Assembly: GCF_020215645.1 (NCBI RefSeq)
Contig: NZ_CP084058.1
Coordinates: 558,001-622,000, forward strand
Direction: 5' to 3'
Source: Nonomuraea gerenzanensis
GTDB taxonomy: Bacteria > Actinomycetota > Actinomycetes > Streptosporangiales > Streptosporangiaceae
DNA: 64,000 nt
Shown here piece by piece: positions 15,583 through 24,017 of the stretch (the first letter of the stretch is position 1; the number at the start of each line of letters is the position of its first letter). Position numbers and translations under genes: made by a program. The notes below the pieces were generated by a model that was not told the origin of the DNA, did no database searches, and saw only the letters and a list, made by a program, of their open reading frames with translations.

Positions 15583-16590
15583 ATGACCGAGGCCAGACAG
15601 CCAGGCGACGACGAGGCCGCGTTCATCGCGGCGGCCCGCTCGAACGATGCGGCCCGGTTCGCGCTCATCACGGAGCGCTACCGGCGTGAGCTGCAGGTGC
15701 ACTGCTATCGGATGCTCGCCAACTACGACGACGCCCAGGACCTGACGCAGGAGACGTTCCTGCGGGTGTGGCACAGGCGGGAGTCGTTCCAGGGCCGTGC
15801 CGCGCTGCGGACCTGGCTGTACCGGATCGCGACGAACGCCTGCCTGGACTTCCTGGACAAGCGCAACGACCGCACGCCCGTGCCCGCCGAGCTGCCGGGT
15901 GCGGGCTGGGAGGTGCACTACCTGCAGCCCTATCCGGATCGGATGCTGCCGGAGGATCCGCAGGAGTCGGTGGTGGCGCGGGAGACGATCGAGCTGGCGT
16001 TCATCGTCGCCGTCCAGCACCTGCCGGCGCGGCAGCGGGCGGTGTTCATCCTGCGCGACGTCCTGGGCTGGCCGGCGGCGCAGGCCGCCGGCGCCCTCGG
16101 GCTGAGCGTCGCCTCGGTGACCAGCGCTCTGCAGCGGGCGCGCGTGACGGTGCGCGGGCAGCTGCCCGGCCGTCGCCTGGACTGGCGCGGCGCTGCCACG
16201 TACGAGCTGTCGGACGAGGAGCGCGTCGTGGTGAAGTCGTACATCGACGCCCATGAGCGTAACGATCTCGACGGGTTGATGGCCCTGTTGCGCGCCGACC
16301 TGCGCTTCACGATGCTGCCCGAGCCGGGTGCCTTGGTCGTCACGGCCGAGGACGCGGTGGACGGCTGGGTCTCCAGCGGGCTCTTCCGGCGCGGTTACGA
16401 CGACTGGCGGTGCATCGCCACGACGGTCAACCGCATGCCCGCCGCCGCGCTGTACCTGCGCGGTCCCGGCGATCGGGAGCACCGGTTGTTCAACATCGCG
16501 GTCCTGCACATCGTCGAGGGGAAGATCGCCGAGCTCACCGGGTTCGACGCCACCGGCAAGCCCTGGCTGGGCCTGCCCGCGACGTTGTGA
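15583..16590 (+). CDS. ECF sigma factor with C-terminal SnoaL-like domain
   Basis: A 335-residue protein. ATG 15583 has GGAAGGA about 8 bases upstream and begins MTEARQPGDD. Sigma region 2 (FALITERYRRELQVHCYRML, DDAQDLTQETFLRVW) and region 4 (LPARQRAVFILRDVLGWPAA ... SVASVTSALQRAR) are followed by about 130 residues of NTF2/SnoaL-like sequence (VVVKSYIDAHERNDLDGLMA, RADLRFTMLPEP). In this sigma group the C-terminal domain replaces a separate anti-sigma factor. No anti-sigma gene is adjacent. The target is not evident; the convergent neighbour is a reductase. Confidence 0.9.
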   Translation: MTEARQPGDDEAAFIAAARSNDAARFALITERYRRELQVHCYRMLANYDDAQDLTQETFLRVWHRRESFQGRAALRTWLYRIATNACLDFLDKRNDRTPVPAELPGAGWEVHYLQPYPDRMLPEDPQESVVARETIELAFIVAVQHLPARQRAVFILRDVLGWPAAQAAGALGLSVASVTSALQRARVTVRGQLPGRRLDWRGAATYELSDEERVVVKSYIDAHERNDLDGLMALLRADLRFTMLPEPGALVVTAEDAVDGWVSSGLFRRGYDDWRCIATTVNRMPAAALYLRGPGDREHRLFNIAVLHIVEGKIAELTGFDATGKPWLGLPATL

Positions 16591-16610
16591 TCAGAGCAAC
16601 CGTGGCCTGC

Positions 16611-17195
16611 TCATCGTCTCGTCTCGTATCGGGTCAGCACCACGCCGCCGGGGAAGGTCCGCGTCTCGATCAGGTTCAGGTTCACCCAGTTGTCCAGGGC
16701 GGTGAAGAACGGCGTGCCGCCGCCCACCAGGACCGGCTGGGTGACCAGTGCGTACTCGTCGATCAGGCCGGCCCGCATGGCCGCCCCGGCGAGTGTCGCG
16801 CCGGCGATGTCCATCGGGCCGCCGTCCTCTGCCTTGAGCCGGGCGATCTCGGTGATCGCGTCGCCGGTGACCAGGCGGGTGTTCCAGTCGACCTTGTCGA
16901 TCGTGGAGGAGAACACCACCTTCGGCATGTCCCGCCACAGGCGCGCGTAGGCGATCTCCGCCGGGGTGGCGCCGGGCCGCTGGTCGCCGGTCGGCCAGTG
17001 GGAGCTCATCGCCTCCCACAGCTTGCGTCCGTACAGGGTCAGCTCGCTCGCCCGCATCTGGTCGTACCAATACTGGAACAGCTCGGCGCTCGGCGAGGAG
17101 TCCGGTCCCTCCCCTCCGCTCCAGCTGATGTCGTCGCCGGGGGCGGCGATGTAGCCGTCCAGGGTCACGTTCATGGCGAAGATCAGTTTGCGCAT
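16611..17195 (-). CDS. dihydrofolate-reductase-like (RibD C-terminal) protein
   Basis: A 194-residue protein. ATG 17195 (MRKLIFAMNVTLDGYIA) is chosen because GGAAGG lies 8 bases upstream; a longer frame to 17225 has none. The FAMNVTLDGYIAAPGDD opening, LYGRKLWEAM, VVFSSTIDKVDW, the internal DIAGATLAGAAMRAGLIDEY and PVLVGGGTPFF are typical of the actinomycete YyaP/YwjB-like reductase family, which binds NAD(P)H. It is convergent with the ECF sigma gene (20-base gap). The physiological substrate is unknown for the family. Confidence 0.88.
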   Translation of the reverse strand: MRKLIFAMNVTLDGYIAAPGDDISWSGGEGPDSSPSAELFQYWYDQMRASELTLYGRKLWEAMSSHWPTGDQRPGATPAEIAYARLWRDMPKVVFSSTIDKVDWNTRLVTGDAITEIARLKAEDGGPMDIAGATLAGAAMRAGLIDEYALVTQPVLVGGGTPFFTALDNWVNLNLIETRTFPGGVVLTRYETRR

Positions 17196-17406
17196 CGGGC
17201 CAGCCTTCCGTGAGTCGGATCTCACAAGTACAGACGGGTGAGGCGCGGAACCCTAATCGGTGCGTGATCTGCGCCGTGGGCGGTCCTCGCGTTCCGGAAC
17301 CAGCGTCGGCGTAGTCCGTGGGATCGAGCACCATCGGCCGGACCTCGATCTCACCCTCGCGAACGCCTGGATCACGAGAATGCCGCTCGCCCTGCGCCCA
17401 TGAGGG

Positions 17407-17575
17407 TCAGGGGCGGACGAACGCTTCGCGGGCCGAGTGGGCCTCCGCCCGGATGACGCACTCCTTGACGTGATCGTTGATCAGCCCCATCGCCTGCAGG
17501 AACGCGTACACGGTGGTCGGGCCGACGAACTTCCAGCCCTGCTTACGCAGATCCTTCGACAGCGCGACCGAGGCA
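17407..17575 (-). pseudogene. tag: 3' fragment of DNA-3-methyladenine glycosylase I gene
   Basis: The minus strand encodes LSKDLRKQGWKFVGPTTVYA followed by F-L-Q-A-M-G-L-I-N-D-H, the conserved C-terminal part of TagI, then a normal stop at 17407. Upstream the similarity ends abruptly at about 17575, so roughly the N-terminal two-thirds of the enzyme is missing. It is a deletion remnant. The 200 bases on the other side (17196-17406) hold no gene. Confidence 0.8.
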
Positions 17576-17660
17576 GACGACGTCGAGACAGTCTGCGGCC
17601 GGGAGGGGCGCGGTGGGCGGCGAACGACGCCGGGGCCGGACCGGGCACTACGCTCGCAGG

Positions 17661-17795
17661 ATGGACGACGATGAGCGCATCATCCGGCTGTGGAGTGACG
17701 CCGAGCTCGCTGTCGCGACTGGTCTCATCGTTGTGTTGATCCTCCTGCCCACCGTCATCTGGCTCGCCGTGGTGATGCTGCGCCGCCGCAGATGA
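17661..17795 (+). CDS. small single-pass membrane protein
   Basis: A 44-residue frame: MDDDERIIRLWSDAELA, one transmembrane helix (GLIVVLILLPTVIWLAVVML) and a terminal RRRR. CGCAGG precedes the ATG. The acidic N-terminus, single helix and Arg cluster follow the positive-inside rule, which argues for a real product. The stop overlaps by 4 bases an unrelated longer frame. No family recognised. Confidence 0.45.
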   Translation: MDDDERIIRLWSDAELAVATGLIVVLILLPTVIWLAVVMLRRRR

Positions 17796-17902
17796 CCGGC
17801 GTCGGGTCCGCTCGCGCCCGTCAGGTGAGACGAGCGGGCCGGGCGGACGGCCGTCGTGGCACCATCGTGCTCCCGGCGGATCAGCATCGTGGAGGTAGGC
17901 GA

Positions 17903-18301
17903 GTGGCTGAGCGAGAGTTCGGCTCCCTGCTGCGGGAGTTGCGCGTGGGTGCGCAGCTGACGATCGAGGAGCTGTCGGAGTCCTCGGGGGTGAGCGTCCG
18001 GGCGATCGGCGACATGGAGCGCGGCAAGGTCAGCTCCCCGCAGCGCCGCACCGCGGAGGCTCTGGCGGACGGGCTGCGGCTGGTGGCCGAGGAGCGGGCG
18101 AGGTTCCTGGCTACGGTGAAGACCCGGCCGCGAGCAGGGGCGCTGGCGCAGCTGCCGGCCGATCTGCCGGTGTTCACCGGGCGCCGGGACGAGTTGCGGC
18201 AGGCTCTGGCGTTCCTGGAGCAGGAGGGGCAGGATGCCCGTGCCGTGGTCATCGCGATCGTCGGGGCTGCCGAGGGCGGGGCGCGTCCAGGTGGTCGCTG
18301 A
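17903..18301 (+). pseudogene. truncated XRE / NTPase (SARP-like) regulator
   Basis: GTG 17903 with GGAGGT upstream begins VAEREFGSLLRELRVGAQLT. An XRE helix-turn-helix follows (IEELSESSGVSVRAIGDMER), then a linker and PVFTGRRDELRQALAFL. That is the usual entry to an NB-ARC/AAA NTPase domain in large actinomycete regulators. The frame stops 23 residues later, where the Walker A motif (GMAGVGKT-like) should be; AIVGAAEGGARPGGR is seen instead. Full-length relatives exceed 700 residues, so this is a broken gene. It ends 12 bases from the 3' end of the converging E2 gene. Confidence 0.7.
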
Positions 18302-18312
18302 TCCGGTCGTGC

Positions 18313-19416
18313 TCATGGGCGCTGAACCTCCGGTGCGGGCTCCCCGGCGAGGGCGGCGGGTGATTCGAGGACGGTCTTGAGGTCGGTGAGCAGGGCCATC
18401 GCGGCCCGGCCTGTGACGGTGCGGTGGTCGTAGACGATGCTGATCGTGGCCACCTTGCGGGCACGTACCTGACCGGTGCTGGTGAGCGTCAGCTCCTGGC
18501 GGGTGCCCGCCAGGGTCAGCGCGCAGGTGGTGCCGGGCAGCACGATCGGGCCGGCCAGGACGATGTCCGGGACGTTGTGCAGGGACAACAGGATGTTCGG
18601 GTGCCGGAGGTCGGCCTCGGTGAAGCTGCCGTCCATGGCCTTGGCCTTGTGGCGGGTCAGGGCGCGGGCGATGTCCGCGCACGTCAGAGCCTCGGCGTCG
18701 GTGATCACCGGGATGTAGAGCCCCTGGCCGAGGTCGAGGGTGACGCCCACGTCGGAGGTCGTCGGCAGGGTCGCGGTGCGTTCGTCGAGGCGCGTGGCGA
18801 AGCAGAGCGGGTGTGCCGTGCGGAGCCCGGCGATGGCCTTGATGACCAGCTCGGGCAGCCCGATGTGTCGTTTGCTCACCCTGGAAAGGCGGTGCGCCGT
18901 GCTGAGGGCGTCGCCGACGCGGACGGTGATCGCGGCGAACGCCGCCGGGATGTCCCGGTGGGAGAGCGCCACCACGGAGGCCACGGCCTGCTGGTTCCTG
19001 GAGAAGCGGTGCACGGGCTGATCGGCCGCGAGCGCTTCGACGTCCCTGCGCTGGATCAGCGGCTTGTCGAGACAGAGCAGGTCGGCTTCCGGGATGCCCA
19101 GTTCGAGGGCCAGCGCCCTGGCCGGCTCGGTGATCACGGCGAGCTGCCGGGGCGCCGGCACGGGCGTGACCGGCGGCGACACCGCCGCCGCGAGGACCTG
19201 GCCGATGACGTCGCCGCAGCAGCACTCGCCGCCCGCCGCGACGCTCTGGTGCAGGACGCCGTCGCCGGGGCTGAGCAGCTCCTGGGTGGCCTTGGACGTC
19301 TCGATCTCGGCGATCGGGTCGCCGGCGGCGACCTCGCTCCCCGGCGGGACGAGCCAGCAGGCCAGCGTGTACGAGCTGTCGTTGTCGTTGAGTTTCGGCA
19401 CCACGATGTCGCTCAT
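18313..19416 (-). CDS. lipoyl-bearing acyltransferase, E2 of 2-oxoacid dehydrogenase-like complex
   Basis: A 367-residue protein. An N-terminal lipoyl domain (about 1-80) carries the lipoylation site EIETSKATQEL. A short peripheral-subunit-binding-like segment (ALALELGIPEADLLCLD) and a catalytic acyltransferase domain (about 150-350) follow, with FATRLDERTATLP, GLYIPVITDAEALT and SIVYDHRTVTG. The family motif is HRxxDG; here it is HRTVTG, so the usual Asp is Thr. ATG 19416 overlaps the E1-beta stop by 4 bases. It is the last gene of a five-gene coupled operon. Confidence 0.88.
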   Translation of the reverse strand: MSDIVVPKLNDNDSSYTLACWLVPPGSEVAAGDPIAEIETSKATQELLSPGDGVLHQSVAAGGECCCGDVIGQVLAAAVSPPVTPVPAPRQLAVITEPARALALELGIPEADLLCLDKPLIQRRDVEALAADQPVHRFSRNQQAVASVVALSHRDIPAAFAAITVRVGDALSTAHRLSRVSKRHIGLPELVIKAIAGLRTAHPLCFATRLDERTATLPTTSDVGVTLDLGQGLYIPVITDAEALTCADIARALTRHKAKAMDGSFTEADLRHPNILLSLHNVPDIVLAGPIVLPGTTCALTLAGTRQELTLTSTGQVRARKVATISIVYDHRTVTGRAAMALLTDLKTVLESPAALAGEPAPEVQRP

Positions 19417-20414
19417 CCGGCGGTCACCTCTTTGACGGCTCTGGCGATGTCGGTGTCCTGGACGAGGACCTCGCGTTCGAGATGGGGCGCGGCGGCGATG
19501 ACCGCGTCGGCCGAGTGGACCAGGCGGACGGGGGCGCGCAGGTCGTCCCAGAGGGCGGTGTGCAGCTGCTGGGCCAGCTCGCTGCCCCAGGTGCCCCCGG
19601 CGGTGCTCTCCTCCACGACGCACACGCGCCCCGCGGCGGCCAGGACGGGCAGCAACGGCTGGAGGTCGAACGGGTACAGGCGCGAGGGGACGAGAACCTC
19701 ACAGGTGATCTCGTCGGTGAGCAGCACGGAACGGGTGGCGGCCAGGGCCCGCTCGGCGACGCCGCCCGGCGCGACGAGCACGCAGTCGGCCCTGCCCGCC
19801 CCCTCGACGGTGAAGCGGGCGCACGGGTCGAGGGTGCCGAGGCCGGTGCGGTGGAAGAGGGTGTCGTGGGCGTGCATGCGCCGCCCGTACAGGACCTTGT
19901 CCTCGAAGAGGATGGCGGGGTGGCCGAGTGACAGCATGCGGCGCAGCAGGGTGGTGTGGTCGTGGAACGCGGACGTCTCGAACAACGACAGGCCCGGCAC
20001 GCCGACGAAGTGCTTCTGCGGGCTGCCGCTGTGGGTCGGGCCGTAACCGCGCCCGCCGCCGACGGGGCAGCGGATCACCAGGTGCAGGGGGACGCGGCGG
20101 CCGTACATGGACACGGACCGGCCGGCGAAGCTGACGATCTGGTCGAAGGCCAGGGCGATGAAGTCGCCGAACATGATCTCGACGATCGCCTTGCCGCCCG
20201 CCAGCGCGAGCCCGGCGCCGGCGCCCACGATCGCGCCCTCGCTGATCGGGGTGGCGCGGACCCGTCCGGGAAAGGCGCCGCTCAGGCCGCGGGTCGCCTT
20301 GAAGGCGCCGCCGTATGGGTCGGCGACGTCCTCACCCAGGAGGTGGAGGTGCTCGTCGGCGGCCATCACCGAGTGCAGCGCCGCGTTGAGGTCCGCCACG
20401 ACGCGAGCCGTCAT
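19413..20414 (-). CDS. E1-beta subunit of 2-oxoacid dehydrogenase-like complex
   Basis: A 333-residue protein. ATG 20414 overlaps the E1-alpha stop. Conserved parts are HLLGEDVADPYGGAFKATRG, RATPISEGAIVGAGAGLAL, IVEIMFGDFIALAFDQI, a glycine-rich RCPVGGGRGYGPTHSGSPQK, and the C-terminal transketolase-like domain with VLVAPGGVAERAL, CEVLVPSRLYPFD and VVEESTAGGTWGSELAQQ. With E1-alpha it should form the alpha2beta2 thiamine-diphosphate enzyme that decarboxylates a 2-oxo acid (or splits a ketose) and hands an acyl group to the lipoyl arm. Confidence 0.92.
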   Translation of the reverse strand: MTARVVADLNAALHSVMAADEHLHLLGEDVADPYGGAFKATRGLSGAFPGRVRATPISEGAIVGAGAGLALAGGKAIVEIMFGDFIALAFDQIVSFAGRSVSMYGRRVPLHLVIRCPVGGGRGYGPTHSGSPQKHFVGVPGLSLFETSAFHDHTTLLRRMLSLGHPAILFEDKVLYGRRMHAHDTLFHRTGLGTLDPCARFTVEGAGRADCVLVAPGGVAERALAATRSVLLTDEITCEVLVPSRLYPFDLQPLLPVLAAAGRVCVVEESTAGGTWGSELAQQLHTALWDDLRAPVRLVHSADAVIAAAPHLEREVLVQDTDIARAVKEVTAG

Positions 20415-21328
20415 CGGCACCCCCGATCCGCCCACACCGACCGCGGCCGGGCGGCCACCTCGCGGGCCACGGCCGCCACCTGCTCGCGGATGCGCTCGTC
20501 GGCCTGGCGGAAACGCTCGTCCTGGACGGCGGGGTACCAGTCGTGCTCGGCCGCCGCCGCCAGCACCTCGGCCGGCCGGGTGTCGTCGCCCTTGCTGTGC
20601 GGCCCGAGGCGGTGTGTCACGAACTCCACCACCAGCGGCGCCGGCCCGGACCGGGCGGCGGCCAGGAGCGGTTCGAGCAGGGCGCGGATCTCGCCGAGGT
20701 CCTGGGAGGTGACGCGCGCGTGCTCGATGCCGAACGCCGCCGCGCGGCCCGCCACCGAGCCGGCCAGCTGCAGCTCGGTGGGCGTGGACTGGGCGATGCC
20801 GTTGTGCTCGGCCACCACCAGGAGCGGCAGCCGCCACAGGGCCGCCAGGTTGAGCGCCTCGTAGACCGCGCCCTCCCCCCACGTGCCGTCGCCGATGTGG
20901 GCGACGGCCAGCGCGCCCGCCTCGGCACGCGACAGGTGCAGGGCCACGCCGGCCGCCACCGGCAGGCTCTGGCCCTGCACGCCGGTGGACAGGAAGCCGT
21001 CGCGCAGGATGTGCTGGCTGCCGCCCACCCCGTTGCACACCGCGCCCTCGCGGCCCATGATCTCCGCCAGCAGCCCCGCCGGGTCCGCGAAGCGGGCCAG
21101 GTAGTGGCCGTGGCCGCGGTGGTTGGAGAAGACGAAGTCGTCGGGGCGCAGCAGGGTGCGCAGGGCGACCGGGATGTACTCCTGGCCCAGGCAGGTGTGC
21201 GTGGTGCCGCTCAGCTCGCCGGCCGCGAACAGCTCCAGCAGTTGCTGCTCGAAGTGCCGGATGAGGAGCAGCAGCTCCAGGTCCGCCTCGCTCGCGCCGA
21301 GCGGGGGCCGCTCCTGGACGGTGGTCAC
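20411..21328 (-). CDS. E1-alpha subunit (thiamine diphosphate) of 2-oxoacid dehydrogenase-like complex
   Basis: A 305-residue protein. The start codon is GTG 21328, overlapping the acyl carrier protein stop (GTGA). It shows E1-alpha hallmarks: GTTHTCLGQEYIPVALR, FSNHRGHGHYLARF, GREGAVCNGVGGSQHI, and the thiamine-diphosphate motif GDGTWGEGAVYEALN ending in VVAEHN. The phosphorylation-loop-like THRLGPHSKGDD is present. The coupling of an E1 to a free acyl carrier protein gene is unusual for housekeeping pyruvate or branched-chain dehydrogenases and points to a dedicated biosynthetic role. Confidence 0.92.
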   Translation of the reverse strand: MTTVQERPPLGASEADLELLLLIRHFEQQLLELFAAGELSGTTHTCLGQEYIPVALRTLLRPDDFVFSNHRGHGHYLARFADPAGLLAEIMGREGAVCNGVGGSQHILRDGFLSTGVQGQSLPVAAGVALHLSRAEAGALAVAHIGDGTWGEGAVYEALNLAALWRLPLLVVAEHNGIAQSTPTELQLAGSVAGRAAAFGIEHARVTSQDLGEIRALLEPLLAAARSGPAPLVVEFVTHRLGPHSKGDDTRPAEVLAAAAEHDWYPAVQDERFRQADERIREQVAAVAREVAARPRSVWADRGCR

Positions 21329-21561
21329 CTGGCCTGCTCGATCGCGGTGGCGAACGCGCCCAGGTGCGGCCCGATCAGCAGCAGCTGCCTGGGCAGGGTG
21401 CAGCCGAAGGCGTGCTCGATGGCGCCGAACAACCGCACCTGGGCCAGCGAGTCCCAGCTCTCGGTGTCCTCCGGCAAGGTGTCGAGACCGTTGGCCGGCG
21501 GGACGCCCATGACCTTGGCGAAGATCGTGGTGACGCGTTCGGCTGTTGCGGTGTGTTCCAT
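21325..21561 (-). CDS. free-standing acyl carrier protein
   Basis: A 78-residue protein, typical carrier-protein length. It has DTESWDSLAQVRLFGAIEHA with the phosphopantetheine Ser in DSL (helix II start) and a following amphipathic helix with FGC. ATG 21561 is 26 bases after the reductase stop and its own stop overlaps the E1-alpha start. It would hold the acyl unit made by E1/E2 as a thioester. There are no condensation, ketosynthase or adenylation genes within the window to use it. Confidence 0.85.
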   Translation of the reverse strand: MEHTATAERVTTIFAKVMGVPPANGLDTLPEDTESWDSLAQVRLFGAIEHAFGCTLPRQLLLIGPHLGAFATAIEQAR

Positions 21562-21587
21562 GTGCGTGGTCCTCGGATGTGGATGGG

Positions 21588-22694
21588 TCATCCCGTGCTC
21601 GTCCGGATCGGGGCCGGGAGGAAGCCGGTTGACCGTAGCTGTCGTACGTACTTGCCGAGGAGGGGTGTGTCGACCGGCGGGTAGCGCAGGCCCAGCCGGT
21701 CGAGGGCGGTGGTGGTCAGCGGGGCGAGGAAGCGCGGCCTGCCACCCAGGACCCGCTCCACCATCAGGGGGAGCAGCCGGAGGATGGGGTCGCAGTCCGG
21801 CCGCTCGCCGTGGTGCCGCAGGGTCGCGGCCCACTCGTCCAGGGGAACGACGCTGACGGGCTCGCCGAGCGCCGCCGCGACCTCCGCCATCCGGACCGGC
21901 CGGGGGTGGCGGAGGTGCGCGACGGGCCCGGTCAGGCCGGTCCCGGGGGTGGCCGTGAGGGCGAGGACGGCTTCGGCGGCGAAGTCGACCGGCGTCATGT
22001 TCACCGGGGCGTCCGGGAGGACACCGGTGGTCAGCGCCGACCGTACGAGGAGCCAGAAGTCGTCCCCGTCGGGCTGGCACGCGCCGCTGCGGCTGTCACC
22101 CGCGACGCGGTCCAGCCGCAGGACGGCCGCCGGCAGCCCGTCCTCCCGTGCCCGCAGGACCAGCAGCTCACCGGCGCGCTTGGTCTGCCCGTAACCGGAG
22201 ACGGGCTGGAGCGCCCCCTCCGGCGACGTGCTCTCGTCGGCCGTGCCGTCGGCCGGACCGAACACCTCCGACGTCGAGACGTAGACGACGGCGGCCTTGC
22301 CTGCGCCCGCCAGCCGGAGGATCTCCCGGGTGCCTGCCACGTTGGTCGCCTGCAGCATGCGGCTCGGACGCAGGAGGTTGACCTCCGCTCCCGAGTGGAG
22401 GACGGCGGTGACGGCGCCGGCCAGCTCGTCGAACCGGCTCCGCGCCAGGCCCAGCGCCGGGGCCGCCAGGTCGCCGGGGACGGGCACGATCCTCGACGGG
22501 TCCGGCGTGCCCAGGCCGTAGCGGGACTGGGCTGCCTGTAGTCGCCGCAGGACGGCTTCCGCGGTCTCGCCACGGGCCAGGCAGTGGATGCGAGCCTGGG
22601 TGCCTTCCAGGAGCTTGTGCAGGAGGAAGGCGCCGATGAAGCCGGTCGCTCCGGTGAGCAGCACGTCGGACCCGAGGCGGTTACTCTCAGTCAC
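21588..22694 (-). CDS. thioester reductase-like SDR enzyme (TR-domain homologue)
   Basis: A 368-residue protein starting at GTG 22694. It has the NAD(P)-binding GATGFIGAFLL, the catalytic-region VVYVSTSEVFG and Y-x3-K in SGYGQTKRAGELL, and DRVAGDSRSGACQPDGDDFW. These are typical of stand-alone thioester reductase (NRPS R-domain/CAR R-domain) sequences. The family releases acyl or peptidyl carrier thioesters as aldehydes or alcohols. It heads the operon and should act on the acyl-S-carrier made by the following four gene products. Confidence 0.85.
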   Translation of the reverse strand: MTESNRLGSDVLLTGATGFIGAFLLHKLLEGTQARIHCLARGETAEAVLRRLQAAQSRYGLGTPDPSRIVPVPGDLAAPALGLARSRFDELAGAVTAVLHSGAEVNLLRPSRMLQATNVAGTREILRLAGAGKAAVVYVSTSEVFGPADGTADESTSPEGALQPVSGYGQTKRAGELLVLRAREDGLPAAVLRLDRVAGDSRSGACQPDGDDFWLLVRSALTTGVLPDAPVNMTPVDFAAEAVLALTATPGTGLTGPVAHLRHPRPVRMAEVAAALGEPVSVVPLDEWAATLRHHGERPDCDPILRLLPLMVERVLGGRPRFLAPLTTTALDRLGLRYPPVDTPLLGKYVRQLRSTGFLPAPIRTSTG

Positions 22695-22721
22695 AAATCA
22701 TGACTGTAGCATTACTCACAG
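22689..22721 (-). promoter_or_regulatory. probable leaderless promoter with inverted repeat before the thioester reductase operon
   Basis: On the minus strand TACAGT (22708-22703) lies 8 bases before the GTG start codon and there is no Shine-Dalgarno, so transcription and translation may begin together. An inverted repeat AGTCA-N7-TGACT (22689-22705) overlaps the start codon and could be an operator. The related half AACTGTGAGT lies just upstream. No good -35 is visible. Confidence 0.35.
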
Positions 22722-24017
22722 TTACCGAGCTAGGGGCTTTTCTTGACCCCGGTCAGGCGGTCCCCAGGGGGTCGTCGATGAGGTGGCGCCACCGGCCCTC
22801 CGCGTCCCGCAGGTCGTTTGAAAGGCCAGCCAGGTGGTGGCGACCAGGAGCCGGGCCGCGGCCAGCAGCGTGTCGGGCTGGACGCGCTCGGGCGTCTCGG
22901 CGGGCGTCTGGTAGCCGGGCATGCCCATGCCGATGCCCACCGCGGCCAGCCCGGCGGCGGCGTAGCGCCGGTTGTCGGAGGCCATCGCGCCCGCCCGCAA
23001 CGGCACGCCGGTGAGCCGGGCGGCCTGGTCCAGGACGGCCAGCAGCCGGTGGGCGGGTCCGCCCGCCTCGACGGAGGCGGCCTGGTGCAGCATGGCGGCC
23101 CCGTCCAGGTTGATCACCTGCGTGCCGGGCGGCAGCGAGGCGGCATGGTGGGCGGAGCCCCACGCGCCCGCCTCCTCGGCGTCCAGGAACGCCACCGTCA
23201 CCCCCGCCCGCGACAGGACGCGGGCGGCCTCCAGGACCGCGGCCACGCCGGAGGCGTTGTCGGCGGCTGCGGGCAACCGCCTGTCGGGGTCGTCGCCGAC
23301 GCCGTCGTAGTGCGCGGTCAGCAGCACCCGCGTCCGGTCCGCGAGCTCGCCGCCGGGGGCCGGGAAGCGGGCGAGGACGTTGTGGCCGTCGACGGTGACC
23401 TGCCGCAGCGGCATCGACGCGGTCACCTGCACCGCTTCGCAGGCCAGCAGCTCCCGGTGCAGGTCGGAGCGCAGGGCGAGGACGGGCATCCGGCGGGCGG
23501 GCGGCCCGGCGATCATCTTGGGTAGCCACCCCTCGGCGTCGCCGTCGCGGGCGGTGAGTACGCCGGCCGCGCCGTGGGCCTCGGCCCGGTCGCAGGCCCG
23601 CACCCAGTCGCCCGGCTCCGCCAGCACCCACCGGTCGCGCAGGTCGGGGTGCGCGGCGGGCACCAGGGGTGCCGTGCGGGCGGTGGGCAACTCGGCGGAG
23701 GCGAGGTGCTCGGCGAAGTCGCGGCGATGCTCCAGCCGGCGCGTCACCCCGCCGGTCCGCCACCGCAGCAGCGGCGTGTCGTAGAGCTCCCGCACGCCTG
23801 TCACGGTGAAGCCGGACGACTCCACCTCGGCGCCCAGCTCGGCCAGCCGCTCGCCGAGCCAGGCCGCGGCGGCGCGACCGCCGGGCGTGCCCACGCGCCG
23901 CCCGGCGTAACGGTCATCGGCCAGCTCGCGGACCGTGGCCTGCATCTGCTCCTTCGAGACGCGCTCCAGCAGGTCTGCCAGGCGCGGGTCCGCGTGCGTC
24001 GCCGTGACGGAGGTCAT
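22722..24017 (-). CDS. M28-family zinc aminopeptidase
   Basis: A 431-residue protein. ATG 24017 overlaps the stop of the upstream Cys-rich gene (ATGA), with no ribosome binding site of its own. Metal ligands of the M28 fold are present: H and D in LLTAHYDGVG, D in AADNASGVAAVLEAA, the catalytic EE in FLDAEEAGAWGS, then D in VINLDGAAM; the closing His is probably in a later loop. A PA-like insert (about 100-210) precedes the catalytic domain. No signal peptide is seen, so it is probably cytoplasmic. Coupling to a CCG-repeat peptide gene suggests it acts on that product or in the same response. Confidence 0.82.
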   Translation of the reverse strand: MTSVTATHADPRLADLLERVSKEQMQATVRELADDRYAGRRVGTPGGRAAAAWLGERLAELGAEVESSGFTVTGVRELYDTPLLRWRTGGVTRRLEHRRDFAEHLASAELPTARTAPLVPAAHPDLRDRWVLAEPGDWVRACDRAEAHGAAGVLTARDGDAEGWLPKMIAGPPARRMPVLALRSDLHRELLACEAVQVTASMPLRQVTVDGHNVLARFPAPGGELADRTRVLLTAHYDGVGDDPDRRLPAAADNASGVAAVLEAARVLSRAGVTVAFLDAEEAGAWGSAHHAASLPPGTQVINLDGAAMLHQAASVEAGGPAHRLLAVLDQAARLTGVPLRAGAMASDNRRYAAAGLAAVGIGMGMPGYQTPAETPERVQPDTLLAAARLLVATTWLAFQTTCGTRRAGGATSSTTPWGPPDRGQEKPLAR

